Origin: Achatina immaculata
Taxonomy: Eukaryota; Mollusca; Gastropoda; Stylommatophora; Achatinidae
Length of the DNA stretch: 64,000 nt
Assembly: GCA_009760885.1 (NCBI GenBank)
Contig: CM019718.1
Span: 27,463,633 to 27,527,632, forward strand
Direction of reading: 5' to 3'
In this document: piece after piece, positions 21,730 to 33,160 of the stretch
Numbering within the stretch: position 1 is the first letter of the stretch
How the letters are laid out: every line of letters starts with the position of its first letter
Notes under the pieces: generated by a model
The model's input: the letters and a program-made list of their open reading frames with translations, nothing else
Databases searched by the model: none
Told to the model about the DNA's origin: nothing
Translations under genes and position numbers: made by a program

Positions 21730-23530
21730 GATTATCAAGTATCCTGACTTATGTCTTCTCGTGAGCTTTTTCAGTGATTACCACATATTCTGACTTATGT
21801 CTTCTCGTGAGCTTTTTCAGTGATTACCACATATTCTGACTTTCTGTGTTCTCATCAGATTTTTCAGTGATTACCACATATTCTGACTTTCTGTGTTCTC
21901 ATCAGATTTTTCAGTGATTACCACATATTCTGACTTTCTGTGTTCTCATCAGATTTTTCAGTGATTACCACATATTCTGACTTTCTGTGTTCTCATCAGA
22001 TTTTTCAGTGATTACCACATATTCTGACTTTTTGTGTTCTCATCAGATTTTTCAGTGATTACCACATATTCTGACTTTCTGTGTTCTCATCAGATTTTTC
22101 AGTGATTACCACATATTCTGACTTTCTGTGTTCTCATCAGATTTTTCAGTGATTACCACATATTCTGACTTTCTGTGTTCTCATCAGATTTTTCAGTGAT
22201 TACCACATATTCTGACTTTCTGTGTTCTCATCAGATTTTTCAGTGATTACCACATATCTGACTTTCTGTGTTCTCATCAGATTTTTCAGTGATTACCACA
22301 TATTCTGACTTTTTGTGTTCTCATCAGATTTTTCAGTGATTACCACATATTCTGACTTTCTGTGTTCTCATCAGATTTTTCAGTGATTACCACATATTCT
22401 GACTTTCTGTGTTCTCATCAGATTTTTCAGTGATTACCACATATTCTGACTTTCTGTGTTCTCATCAGATTTTTCAGTGATTACCACATATTCTGACTTT
22501 CTGTGTTCTCATCAGATTTTTCAGTGATTACCACATATTCTGACTTTCTGTGTTCTCATCAGATTTTTCAATGATTACCACATATTCTGACTTTTTGTGT
22601 TCTCATCAGATTTTTCAGTGATTACCACATATTCTGACTTTCTGTGTTCTCATCAGATTTTTCAGTGATTACCACATATTCTGACTTTCTGTGTTCTCAT
22701 CAGATTTTTCAGTGATTACCACATATTCTGACTTTCTGTGTTCTCATCAGATTTTTCAGTGATTACCACATATTCTGACTTTCTGTGTTCTCATCAGATT
22801 TTTCAGTGATTACCACATATTCTGACTTTCTGTGTTCTCATCAGATTTTTCAGTGATTACCACATATTCTGACTTTTTGTGTTCTCATCAGATTTTTCAG
22901 TGATTACCACATATTCTGACTTTCTGTGTTCTCATCAGATTTTTCAGTGATTACCACATATTCTGACTTTCTGTGTTCTCATCAGATTTTTCAGTGATTA
23001 CCACATATTCTGACTTTCTGTGTTCTCATCAGATTTTTCAGTGATTACCACATATTCTGACTTTCTGTGTTCTCATCAGATTTTTCAGTGATTACCACAT
23101 ATTCTGACTTTCTGTGTTCTCATCAGATTTTTCAATGATTACCACATATTCTGTGTTCTCATCAGATTTTTCAATGATTACCACATATTCTGACTTTCTG
23201 TGTTCTCATCAGATTTTTCAGTGATTACCACATATTCTGACTTTCTGTGTTCTCATCAAATTTTTCCAGTTATTGTCATATATTCCGCCTTTTCTTTAAT
23301 TTTTTTTCCAGAAATCATCACATATTCTAACTTTCTGTGTTCTCATCAAATTTGTCCAGTTATTGTAATATATTCCGTCTTCTCATTAAATTTTTCCAGA
23401 AATCATCACATATTCTTACTCTCTGTCTTCTCATCAAATTTCTTCAGTTATTGTCACGTTCTGTCTTTTCTTTAAATTGTTCCAGAAATCATCACATATT
23501 CTATCTCTCCGTCTTCTCGTTACATTTCTC
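21730..23530 (+). repeat. 47-bp satellite-like array, about 38 units
   Basis: Highly homogeneous 47-bp unit containing cagtgattaccacatattct and gactttctgtgttctcatca. The right edge (23240-23530) drifts to a variant with ccagttattgtcatat. Read on the plus strand, each unit has ctgac, then a pyrimidine-rich run, then cag, which is the layout of a 3' splice site. It lies inside the putative exon A to exon B intron in the same orientation. Confidence 0.96.
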
Positions 23531-23534
23531 CAGT

Positions 23535-23605
23535 AATTATCGTGTGTGTGTGTGTGTGTCTGTCTGTCTGTCTGTCTGTGTCTGTTTGTTTGTCTGTCTG
23601 TCTTG
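23535..23605. repeat. (TG)n/(TCTG)n microsatellite
   Basis: gtgtgtgtgtgtg followed by tctgtctgtctg repeats. Confidence 0.9.
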
Positions 23606-23844
23606 GCAGAGAGTGAGAGAGTGGATGTGGCACGGAGAGAAGACTGTCAGAAACTTAGCAGCCGAGTCACGAACCTGGACGGATTAATCACGAAAAAGTA
23701 ACCAAAAAATGTAAACATTGCATGCAAACGTCGAAGAAAGAAGCTGGAGAATTGAGACCATAACTCTCCATACTATTTTACATTAAGATAAATCATTAGT
23801 AGAGTAAATCTTTGTTTTACGCACTCTTGGGATAACTAATGCAA

Positions 23845-23945
23845 ATGGACGCATCTGCATCAGGGCATCTTGCTTACAACCGAGAGGCCTACAGGAGAGC
23901 TGTTAGGAAGGAAAAGTTCCGCAAGGGACATGCAAATGACTGACT
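23845..23945 (+). mobile_element. LINE-E 3' end fragment
   Basis: Matches the last part of LINE-E at 51647-52827: shared gaggcctacaggagagctgt and agggacatgcaaatg, followed by a short tgactgactgac tail. Only the final 35 or so codons remain. Confidence 0.7.
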
Positions 23946-24049
23946 GACGGACTGGGATAACTAAACATAAATTCTCTGTACCGCTGTACGTCACAGAGAA
24001 TCAAGTTAAGAGAAATTAAGGGGACACTCGTTCCCCCCCCCCCTTTTTT

Positions 24050-24595
24050 TTTTGCTGTTGTCTTGTCTTGTCTCCTTCCTCTTATACCTTTCGGTGTTGT
24101 GGGAACAAATAGACGTCGTGATAGGGCTGGACGATTTGCTTCATATAGTGGGATATTTAATGCTTCTGTAATCTCCTCTCTCCATCTCCTGTGTGGGCGG
24201 CCTCTTCCTCTGTTACCTACAAATCTTTGTGTGAATGTTGTCTGTGATATACTGTCTGGTGGTAACCGTGTAACATGGCCAAACCATTTGACTTTCTTTT
24301 TCTGGGTATAGTGTGATACTGGTGTTAGCCCAACCTTTGCCCTGATTTCTTATTTGGTCTCTTCTTGTCACATTTAGTATTCTCCTTAAACATATCATTT
24401 TTGTCGTGATGATTTTTCTTTTGTTTTTAGCTGTTAGTGTCCATGTCTGACATTGATAGCATAGAGCTGGGAGGAAAACTGTGTTGTACAGCGCCCTTTT
24501 TGTTTCAGTTGTGATGTTTTTGTATTTCAGTAAAGGAGTCATTTGTTCAGTGACCTGATTTGCTTTATTGCAATCTGTTCTCAATCTCAGCGTCA
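24050..24595 (-). mobile_element. LINE-D fragment, (ACAAG)n tail
   Basis: The minus-strand frame 24584 to 24213 encodes a retrotransposon C-terminal region (ALYNTVFLPALCYQCQTWTL, then MICLRRILNVTRRDQIRN). After frameshifts the 24060-24250 part still encodes the GRPHRRW-type segment typical of the end of such elements. The minus-strand 3' end runs into agacaagacaagacaac and then a poly-A/poly-G run (plus-strand cccc then tttt at 24033-24052). Degenerate and truncated. Confidence 0.75.
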
Positions 24596-25325
24596 GTTTT
24601 CCCCAAGGGTGATATTATGCTACCTGGGTATTTGAAATGTTTCACTTGTTTTCCTTGCTATTGTAAATGATTTTCCCCCCAAATAGCTACATTAAGGTGC
24701 TAATGTCGAACCTCTGTGAGAAGCGTATGTACGTAGTTCGCAATCTTCTGACCGGCTGGATACACCAAGCTTGCCCTGTGTATATAATTTATAAGAACAT
24801 TACAGGTAGCGCTCTGGGTTCTGGAAGTTCTCTGGGTTTCATTTTGCCAGACAATGGGCGTGATGATTGCGAAGAAGGATGCTGGGAGATTCTAATCAAA
24901 ATGAGCTTTAAAAAACAAAAACAAAACAAAAAACAAGATCGTTATTTAAACTGCAGATGCTGTCTGCTTGGTGGGGGGAGATTTCTATAATCTCATAAGC
25001 TGTTCGTCATAACTAGAAAACTCGTTTTTTGTTAGTTCTTAATTAAGTTTTCCAGGCTTTGGAATGTCTGTGACGTAAGATAACAACCCACCTGAGAAAT
25101 GGAGGGCAGGCAGGTTGTTTTCTTTTGTTTACGGAGATTACAAGAAAATATTTTGCGGGGTTTCTTCCAGGGCCCTGCTTCATTTAGCTTGCGGACGGGT
25201 TGACTCTATAAGGGAAAAAAAAATGCTGTCTGGTTTTGTACTCTGTCAATCTGATTAATTTAGTCTGTCATTTTAAATATTTTTTATGAAGCTTTTGTCT
25301 GTCTGAGAATATGTTTGGGGTGGAT
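24596..25325. other. Unassigned spacer
   Basis: Mixed composition with A-rich patches at 24905-24940. A 107-codon open frame at 24667-24990 shows no recognisable motifs and ends in a lysine/asparagine-rich stretch; I do not call it a gene. Confidence 0.4.
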
Positions 25326-25329
25326 CGTG

Positions 25330-25660
25330 AAAGCGCTCTCCAATTTGGTAATCAGCGAACCATAGCTAACTAAAAACTCTGTCCCGCCTCTCCGTTGGTA
25401 CCCCCAATAACAGGCTTAGCCTGGCTAACGGGGGCAGGGATCGCTGTAGTCCCCATTGGGGAGGGTTGTGTGGGTGGAGTCTGCTAAAGAAGTCTTGCAT
25501 ATCCTCTGCTTTTTTTTTTTTTTTAGCTCGAATCAGGGAGTGAAAAGAATAGCCGCCGTAACTCGCTCTGAAGCCGACGAGGTGCTGCGCCACAACGTCT
25601 TCACCGCATCGGGTGTGAAGAGCCACCTGCTCGCAGCTCCAGGAAGATGGAAGAATAAGT
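25330..25660 (+). mobile_element. DR-A dispersed repeat, copy 2
   Basis: Opposite orientation to copy 1. Landmarks: tcagcgaaccatagcta, ttggtacccccaataacagg, cttagcctggctaacggggg, gtctgctaaagaa, and at the tail end tgctcgcagctccaggaaga. Contains a poly-T of about 15. Confidence 0.75.
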
Positions 25661-25902
25661 TTATATGCGTCACTGGCAATCTCTGGTCTTACATGTCCAG
25701 TACGATCATTTTCTAAGATTGTCGGATTGCAGCCTTCATGATGACATAGAGTCACTGCAGATGTATTGTGCGTGTGTGTAAGTGTCTGTGAATATGTAAG
25801 TGTCTTTCAATATGTATGTGTCTGTGATTATGTATGTGTATGTATTTGTGGATGTGCATGTATGTGAAGATTTCTATACCCGATTCAACTGGCTTAACCC
25901 TG

Positions 25903-25942
<40 letters not shown>

Positions 25943-26250
25943 TATTAGTTGTAGCTAGCAGAGCTCAGAACATGTCAAGGTATATTTTCGACAGTAATAA
26001 TCGCTCGGGTGACGAACTTTTTCACTATGTAGAAGTTTGCGAGACCTCTGATAATTTTCTCCAGAGAACATATAGCAAAAATTTAATTATGTAGAATAAC
26101 TTATAAGAGAGAGAGAAAATATTTTAAAATTATCTCCCGTCATTTTGTTATCGAGTTACAATTAACAAATTAAGATAATAAATTACTTTATCACGGAGCA
26201 TGTTAATATGGAGAAAAGCAGTTGTCAGCGCAGTACATGTTTTAGACCTC
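25661..26250. other. Unassigned, with (GA)n
   Basis: A (GA)n run lies at about 25904-25940. TG-rich oscillating sequence lies at 25770-25870. No gene recognised. Confidence 0.45.
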
Positions 26251-26266
26251 AGTTAATCCAGTGGTT

Positions 26267-27473
26267 CTTCTTCTTCTTCTTCGTTCGCTTCTACCACCAA
26301 GACCGCCCAGTTATCCTACTGAATTTACTCCTGTGGTCCTTAATAGGACCTTAATAGGACCACAAGAGATCCCCGAGAGGACTACAAGAGGTTCAGAGTA
26401 TCGCGGGGCTTGGGCCTGTATTCTCGGTAGGTCGCAGAAGCGAGATTGCGTGACACCGTGGTTTTCGTTGCACCAGTTTAATCTAGAGTTAGACTTTCTC
26501 ACCGGAAAACCTCCACGTGTTTTAGGTAACAGTATATCCCCGCCGAGTGAGAGGTGGTTGCCCATCCACCCTAGAGTTGGACTTTCTCACCTGAAAACCT
26601 TGACGTGTTTTGTGATACATGTGTATCCCCGCCGGGTGAGAGGTGGCATGGACTTCCTCACCGGAAAACCTCAGCGTGATTAGGATACACACATATCCCC
26701 GCCGGGTGAGAGGTGGTTGCCTATCTAGACTGCCCTGGTCCAATGTCTCCGACTTCAGCATTTTGTGGTCGTGGCTTCTACCCTTCCTAGTTGTGACCAG
26801 GACGGAGCTTGTGTCCAGGAGGACGAATCTTCGCCACTAGTAAGTTTCACCCTTGGGTTGAGCCGGTTTAAGCGTATGATCCCAGTATGGGCGTATTTAG
26901 GACATGACCGACCTCTAGAGCGGAGGTATCGTGACATGAGTAGTCATCAATTTTCACTCATGGGTTAAGCCGGTTTAGGCATATTTCACTAGTATAGGTG
27001 TATATCGGACGTGGCAGGCCTCTAGAGCAGAGGTGCCGTGGTATGAGTAGCTCTCGCCGGGAGACTACTAGACATACCGATTAAACTTCACTTTATCCTT
27101 TCCATCACCTTTTCACAGAAGCGCCGCACGGGAACCCTAATCACATTTTTGTATTTCTTCAGTGGCCGGGAGGAGTTCATCCGACGCACGGCAGCTGAAG
27201 AATCTCGCCAGCAATGTCTTAGTTTAAACCCTGGGTTAAGCCGGTTTAGGCAATCTGCCCTGATATGGCTGTATATATGACGTGGCCGGCCTCTAGAGCA
27301 GAGGTGCCGTGATTTGAATAGCCCTGCCCTCGAGACTACTGGTTACTTCACTTAATCCTTTCCTTCACCTTTTCCACGGCGACACTGCACGGCAACAGTA
27401 ATCTCATTTTTCTTCATTAGCCGGGAGGAGTTCAACCCACGCACGGCAGCTGAAGAATCTCGCCAGCAGTGAC
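26267..27473 (-). mobile_element. DR-B retroposon-like repeat, copy 2
   Basis: Flanked by an exact 9-bp duplication ccagtggtt (26258-26266 and 27474-27482), created inside the hAT-like terminal repeat. Plus-strand start is (CTT/TTC)n then gttcgcttctaccaccaaga; plus-strand end is gcagctgaagaatctcgcca. Same modules as copy 1. Non-coding. Confidence 0.85.
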
Positions 27474-27554
27474 CCAGTGGTTCCAAATTTTTAGTCCACG
27501 ACGCATTATTAGTTCGGTATTACCGCTCATCTGTCGAGTGAAAACAGTAAATTA

Positions 27555-27652
27555 GCAGAAAAAAAGGTGAAAGACAGGCGTTTGTGGAAAACCCTTGCGG
27601 AAGCCCCATGTTCCCTGGGCACTTAAGGTTCAGAGAGAGAAAGAGAGAGAGG
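27555..27652 (+). mobile_element. LINE-A 3' end with (GA)n tail
   Basis: Encodes AEKKVKDRRLWKTLAEAP, then the family ending before a stop, followed by agagagagaaagagagagag. Extremely short 5'-truncated copy inside the hAT-like element. No clear target duplication. Confidence 0.75.
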
Positions 27653-27979
27653 TGGGGGGAAGAGAGTTATGACGTATTACACCGCGATCCACATCTTATA
27701 TGGAATTGGAAAAGTGATACATGGGTTTCAGAAGTTTGAGAACCACTGAGTTAATGTTACATTATATATGTTAATCAGCCGGTAAATTAAGCTCGCATAA
27801 TGTGCTAACATACGGCCCCGGTAGCGCCAGGCTTACAGTGTAAGAGTTAACATTTGTGAAAGAAGTGTTACATTCTCAAGTCCAGTTTATATCCAATTTT
27901 TTGAAACGTTTGTATGAGAGACCGTACTAGCATTTTGTTTTAAAAGAACAACATGAGGGCATCAAACATGGCGTTTCAG

Positions 27980-28265
27980 CATCTTCTTCTTCTTCTTCTT
28001 CTTCTTCCTGGAACTGCGAGCTGGTATTCTTTGCAGCCGATGCGGTGAAGATGTTGAAGCACAGCATGGTGTCGGACAGAGAACGGGTTATGGTGGCTAT
28101 TCCTTCAGTTCCTGAGTACAGCTAAAAAAAAACCGGGGGGGGGGGAGGTGTGCATTACTTCTTTAGCAGGCTCCACTGCCATAGGTGCTATGACAATCCC
28201 TGCCCCGTTTGCTAGACAAGGCCAGGCCCTATACTGGGGTACCAATGGAGAGACTGAAAAAAGAA
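27980..28265 (-). mobile_element. DR-A dispersed repeat, copy 3
   Basis: Plus-strand left end is (TTC)n (27982-28007), giving a (GAA)n tail on the minus strand. Then actgcgagctggtattc, gttcctgagtacagctaaaa, a G run, and aggctccactgccatagg. Confidence 0.75.
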
Positions 28266-28299
28266 TTACTAATCAGTAGGGTAAGAGGGCAGGGGGAGA

Positions 28300-28520
28300 A
28301 GGGGTGTTGAAAGATAGTTTTGCATTACCCAAAGGAAGGTAGTTTTGCACTAACTGTTGGAAGATATTTTTGCACTAACTGTTGGAAGATATTTTTGCAC
28401 TAACTGTTGGAAGGTAGTTTTGCACTAGCCGTTGGAAAGTAGTTTTGAACTAGCCGTTGGAAGGTAGTTTTGCACTAACTGTTTGGAAGATAGTTTTACA
28501 CTAACTGTTAGAATCTAGTT
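28300..28520. repeat. 25-bp minisatellite, about 9 units
   Basis: Unit ttttgcactaactgttggaa then gatat, with variants aacta/aggta. Confidence 0.9.
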
Positions 28521-30149
28521 TTGAAATTAATTTAGAAAAACTCCTGTTGGAGGCTGTGCTCACAGCACAATAATAAACCCCGGAAAGTTTTTGTGAAAAC
28601 ACAAACAGAATCAAAAGAATGGCTCCGAAAAAAAAAAGTTCGATCTCGTATAGAGAGATAACTTTACATCTCAGTATGGTAGTCCTTGACCTCACACCAA
28701 CAGGGGGGAACAACTTCCAGAGTTTCCGGTTCCTTGAACTGGATCGTCCGCCATTTATCTTCGACTTGGCTCCGCTTGACTTCCGTTTTTTTTCGCTGCG
28801 CCGAAGGAACACTTGAGAAGGCGTGGCTGTGATTCAGACGGTGCCGTGAAGACTGGCGCGAGGGCTGTCGTCGCCCAGCCCAGGGCTAGTTTCCATCGAT
28901 GCGGCATCGCGTTAACCAGCGAAGCGTATCTAGAAGAGTGTGGACCATGAAGAGTAAAATGCCAAGAAGTTGTGTCAAGGTGAAGGTTAAAATTCGCTGA
29001 AAATGATCCGTTTACATTATATCAACATACGTTTGTTTCCCCTCCCCCCCCCCCTTTTTTTTAAAGACAAAAGGCATTACTTTGTTGCATACATATAAGT
29101 AACGTATGTGTTACGGCCTGTCTATACGCACGTGCGTTATGTTACCAGATCGATGATAGTAAGTCACGGTTGAATTGGTCCATGAAAGTTGTATCTGCGT
29201 GCGTCACTGACCGTGGAGAGGGAGGGGTGGAGGTAAGGGGTGAGTTGTGGGTTGGGGGAAGTGGAAGAAGGGGGGGAGGGAAGACTTTCAGACTGCCTCC
29301 CCACGGGTCTGGCTGTGACTGCTCCTGCACGAAACAACGTTTATCAAGAACGGCGAGTTAATTGCAGGTAATAGCTTCTCCGGAGAGGCGGGGTACAGCA
29401 CGCGTGATGATCATTACAAGATACAGAATGGAGCTGTGATAATCAATTATTTGTCTGGGATATAGAGACAGCCTTTTATTTTTTTCTTAAAAAGGGGAAT
29501 AAATTGTAGATGCATCAGTCTGTCGTATTACCTGCGCTGATGTTCATTTTTTCAGATAATATGCGGACACGAAGCACCATACTCTCGATCGCTTTTAGGA
29601 TTTTAACTTTTTTTTTTTTTAGTGTTAAGTTCACAGTTAATGTTTTTTGGTATAAGTAATTTCGTTTAACTTGTGAAAAGTACGTAGATTTAAATTTTCA
29701 AGTAAATACTGTTTCTACTGTATCCCAAATTACACTTACACTGATGTCAAAGTAACTAATACCCTTCTTTCGTATTCAGATTTCATTTAAATGTCCAAAA
29801 TGCCCCCCATTTCCATGAATACGCCATCTCGTCAAAAGAACTAGAAGCTGAGGGTCAAAGGACAGGGGAAGTTTGCTTTCAGCATCTGGAAGATTTATAC
29901 GAAATGTAGATTGTTATGGAAAATATTGTCTGTATTTTAGCATTACAATATAATAAACAAAAATTAAAACTGCCTATTGTTTCTCGTACTGTAAATCACT
30001 TTAGGGGGTGGGGGGAGTGGTGTATTCTTGTCACGCTCTTCCTTCGACAAAAATTTCTGTCTTGAAAGCCAGTATGAAAACTGTTATATCTAGAGTAGAT
30101 GCTTCAGTGAGTGTGGTGCTGACAGTCTCATTGATACAATGGGCCCACT

Positions 30150-30151
<2 letters not shown>
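28521..30151. other. Unassigned; includes a CpG-richer patch
   Basis: At 28690-28930 CpG dinucleotides are more frequent than in the surroundings (for example gactggcgcgagggctgtcg and ccatcgatgcggcatcgcg). A minus-strand frame with a basic start (MFLRRSEKKRKSSGAK) spans 28812-28501 but has no family I recognise. This could be a first exon or promoter region, or nothing. A C-run then T-run lies at about 29041-29063. The rest is AT-rich and featureless. Confidence 0.3.

Positions 30152-30192
<41 letters not shown>
30152..30192. repeat. (CT)n microsatellite
   Basis: About 40 bp of ct; the adjacent sequence does not match LINE-A. Confidence 0.95.
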
Positions 30193-30195
<3 letters not shown>

Positions 30196-30404
30196 CTTCC
30201 CGATTTCCCAGGAATCCGTTCCAACCATTATTGGTCTCACTAGACCAGTTAAAGTAGTGCATATACATGATTACGAAGTATTTGTAGGGCTCATATAATT
30301 ATACATCATATGATATGTGATATCATGAGTACATATAATGCTATATTTCCTATATGTTCCATTAGGAACATGTAGACACGCAGTACAAGAAGAACTAAAG
30401 GAAG

Positions 30405-30505
30405 CGAGAAAGATTTGATTTCAGGATTGGCTGGGGAACCTTTGTTGATGCTTTATGCTTCATTGAGAGTACAGATGATGATGATGATGATGACGATGAC
30501 GACGA
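30405..30505 (+). mobile_element. Possible LINE 3' end with (GAT)n tail
   Basis: One frame reads GEPLLMLYASLRVQ and then a run of ATG/GAT triplets at about 30474-30505. The arrangement resembles the ends of LINE-B and LINE-C type elements. Weak evidence from a short stretch. The surrounding 30193-30867 is otherwise unassigned. Confidence 0.35.
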
Positions 30506-30863
30506 CAATTGTTGATCCAGTAAATTTCTTTTTTAATTTCTGATAGTGTTGCTTTAATGTCCATGGATTTTAATATTTTTCTTCGGTTTCTCTAGGCCTC
30601 TTATTCCGTAACACTCCATCAATATAGATTGGTCATTCCTTATAGATTGGTCGTTTAATACCTGTTAGGTTGGTCTCTCCTTCCGTGTAAACTGGTCGTT
30701 CGTGGAACTCTAGATCTTAGGTTAGTTGCTATGGTAACGGATATGGCGTTTACCTCAGCGTTGTCAGTATCTGTTTATTGTCCTTGTGCATAACGTCCCA
30801 CCAGAACTTTCAGTTTCATCGTTTGTTAGAGGACTGAGATGATAGTAAGCATGTTGGAAGAAT

Positions 30864-30867
<4 letters not shown>

Positions 30868-30927
<60 letters not shown>

Positions 30928-31000
30928 AATCAATGCCCAAGACACACACACAGGGCTCCTGAAAGGTAGGGTTTTCCACTTCTCTCGGTCTTTTTCCATC
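30868..31000 (-). mobile_element. LINE-A-like 3' end with long (GA)n tail
   Basis: (CT)n at 30868-30922 (GA on the minus strand), then sequence whose minus-strand translation reads KDREKWKTL, matching the LINE-A ending KDRHLWKTL. More diverged than the other copies. Confidence 0.5.
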
Positions 31001-31539
31001 TTCTTGGTTCTCTGTTAGAAGACTGGATAACATTAATAATGGTTTTAAGGAAATATTACTTTTAAAGAACTTCTAGAAAAGGTCTACACAAGATGTAGAA
31101 GGACCAAGAATATGTGGGCAGCCTCCATGAGGGATTTTTTTTTCACACTGTGGAGATGACTGAAAGCACCTGTGCCACATGGCGATTTACTCCGGATACT
31201 AATAGTGCATCAGTCGAGGAGGAAGCGAGGGCTGAAACTGAAAGCAGAAGGCGACTGGGCATCGCAGCACAAAAACATGGTTTCTTGCTATTTTGGCCCT
31301 ACTTTCGCTGGTCAAGTACGGGTACTCCTCGATTTACGACAGGATCACATTTTCGTAAGTCGAAAATGCGTTTAACACATCTGAACAGTGCTCTTGCTAG
31401 GATTTTTTGGGGAAACCGGTACAGCTGTAAACCGTCTTTCACCTTGCATAAAGTACATTACTGTACGGAATACCGGTTTTCTCAATACATGTGTTACCTA
31501 ATAATGTTTTTTTTTAAATGTAAAATTAAACACCCTTTC

Positions 31540-31805
31540 CACACATAAGCGGAAACACACTTTACACACATAAGCAGGAACTCACTTTACACATATAGTT
31601 GGGAACGCACTTTACACATATAAGCCGGAACACATTTTACACACGTAAGCGGGAACACACTTTACACACATAAGCGGGAACGCACTTTACAATATAAGCG
31701 GGAGCACACTTTACACATATAAGCAGGAACACACTTTACACATGTAAGCGGGAACGCACTTTACACACGAAAGCTGGAACGCACTTTACACACATAAGTA
31801 GGAAT
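31540..31805. repeat. 26-bp minisatellite, about 10 units
   Basis: Unit acacactttacacacataag then cgggaa, inside the Tigger-like element. Confidence 0.9.
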
Positions 31806-32054
31806 TAAACGTTCGCGTGAAATTGTGTTATTATTTACTAGGTTTTTGATAACATAAAACCGGCTACGGCAATCGACCACCCCCATTTTTTTTTCGGTTT
31901 ATTCTGTTTTTTGTTTTTTTTTAATCGGTAAATTTATCGGCACACGATGACTGCCTGCCGAACATCAGAACTTGGCCCTAGGTTATCTTACACGTGATAA
32001 GAACACTTACATTAGTCCACATCTAACACAGGGCCTGTTTTATGTAATAAGGCG

Positions 32055-32245
32055 TTGCATTGTTGTCGTGTGGCGTGTCCTTTCCATAGAGTTGTCCCCC
32101 TTACACTGCCTCCCTGAATGCAATGCCTTCTTGATCAAGTTGGCCAACATCTCGCAGGGACATATCCAGACTTTCCGTGATGTCCTGCATCCACCTACAG
32201 CGAGGCCGTCCTTTTTGTTAATCTTGTGCCGGTCACCGTGCCACC
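32055..32245 (-). mobile_element. LINE-F 3' end fragment
   Basis: Minus-strand frames give RWMQDITESLDMSLRDVGQL and then GKDTPHDNN, the last part of a LINE ORF2. The same family appears at 36785-36930. Frameshifted. Confidence 0.6.
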
Positions 32246-32597
32246 TGAACGAAGTTGTCGAAAGTCTTGTGTAATTTATTGAATGCTGTACTGAAAGTGA
32301 CAAAGAAGAATGATTGTAATGGTAATCGCCATCGCCATTAACATACACAGCTGGAAGCACATTGGGTCTGATGAATGTTTGAAACGTGGAACACGAAGAT
32401 TGATTACTAGATGACGGGGGTGTTACATCGACAGAGAGCATCATACTGCACATCGCTAGACCTCCCCGCAGGGAGAAGCCATGTCATACTTCGAAGTACG
32501 GCTTCTATTAAACGCGTTATCATTTTCGCATCATCCTAGAGTAAAAAAAAAAAAATCGCAAATCAAACCATCGTAAAACGAGGGAGCATCCGTACTG

Positions 32598-33160
32598 ACC
32601 GAATCAACAGCTGAAAGAAGCTATCAACAAAGTACACAACCCCCCCCCCCAACCCCGCCCGCCCGCCCGCCTACTAGCATAAGAAGAACTGTTAATACCA
32701 CTACCGTCTAAATTATCATCACAAATAAGTGTATTTTCTACAGAGTTATTACAGATTAAATTTCGAATATATCTTTTTAACAAGGAAAAAAAAAGTAATT
32801 ATTCTGTTTATATAAAAAACCCCGTAATGGTTCGTTACATTTATGCCAAATATAATGCACGACTTAATCAAGTGTGCGAGTGCACCGGTGGTGTTTTGCC
32901 TATAATTTCACGTCACAGTGCTGGATTTTTTCATGAAAACTATCGACCATATACTTTACCCTTAAAGCACATGCATTATCCATGAGCACTCGTGAATACA
33001 GCGGACCGTGGAGGGCATTCATATGCACATTTCTGAAATCGTTGAACCCTGAAGAGCTGTTAATTATTTCTACATTGAAGCAAAAGTTTGGTACTTCAGG
33101 TGCGACAAGTGTTGGCGTTTATAGGAGGCAGCATTGTTGCTGTCTGTCCATCAGTCAGTT
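32598..33160. other. Unassigned spacer
   Basis: C run at 32641-32650 followed by gcccgcccgcccgcc. AT-rich elsewhere. No gene recognised. Confidence 0.4.

Larger units (their letters stand above)
26251..27756. mobile_element. hAT-like MITE split by DR-B and holding a LINE tail
   Basis: Left end cagtggtt at 26259-26266 and again at 27475-27482. Right end gagaaccactg ends at 27748, the inverted complement of cagtggttct. Flanking 8-bp sites are agttaatc (26251-26258) and agttaatg (27749-27756), seven of eight matching, the length expected for hAT. The element proper is about 280 bp; DR-B copy 2 sits within its left terminal repeat and a LINE-A 3' end lies inside. No transposase. Confidence 0.7.
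31313..32597. mobile_element. Tigger/pogo-like DNA transposon remnant
   Basis: The left end caagtacgggtactcctcg then atttacgac, and the right end, reverse complemented, cagtacggatgctccctcg then ttttacgat, are inverted repeats of about 28 bp at roughly 80-85 percent identity. The pattern fits the Tigger-type end (CAGT, then CCTCG, then TTACG). Homology continues inwards (gaaaatgcgtttaa). About 1.3 kb, with no transposase visible. It contains a 26-bp minisatellite and a LINE-F fragment. A TA target duplication is not preserved. Confidence 0.65.

Noticed and set aside
21730..23530. Possible centromeric or telomeric satellite
   Set aside because: The array is only 1.8 kb, is flanked by unrelated sequence, and lacks a telomere-like hexamer. 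No basis for a centromere claim.
24667..24990. 107-codon plus-strand frame as a gene
   Set aside because: No motif, no splice or promoter context, and an A-rich tail region that inflates the open length.
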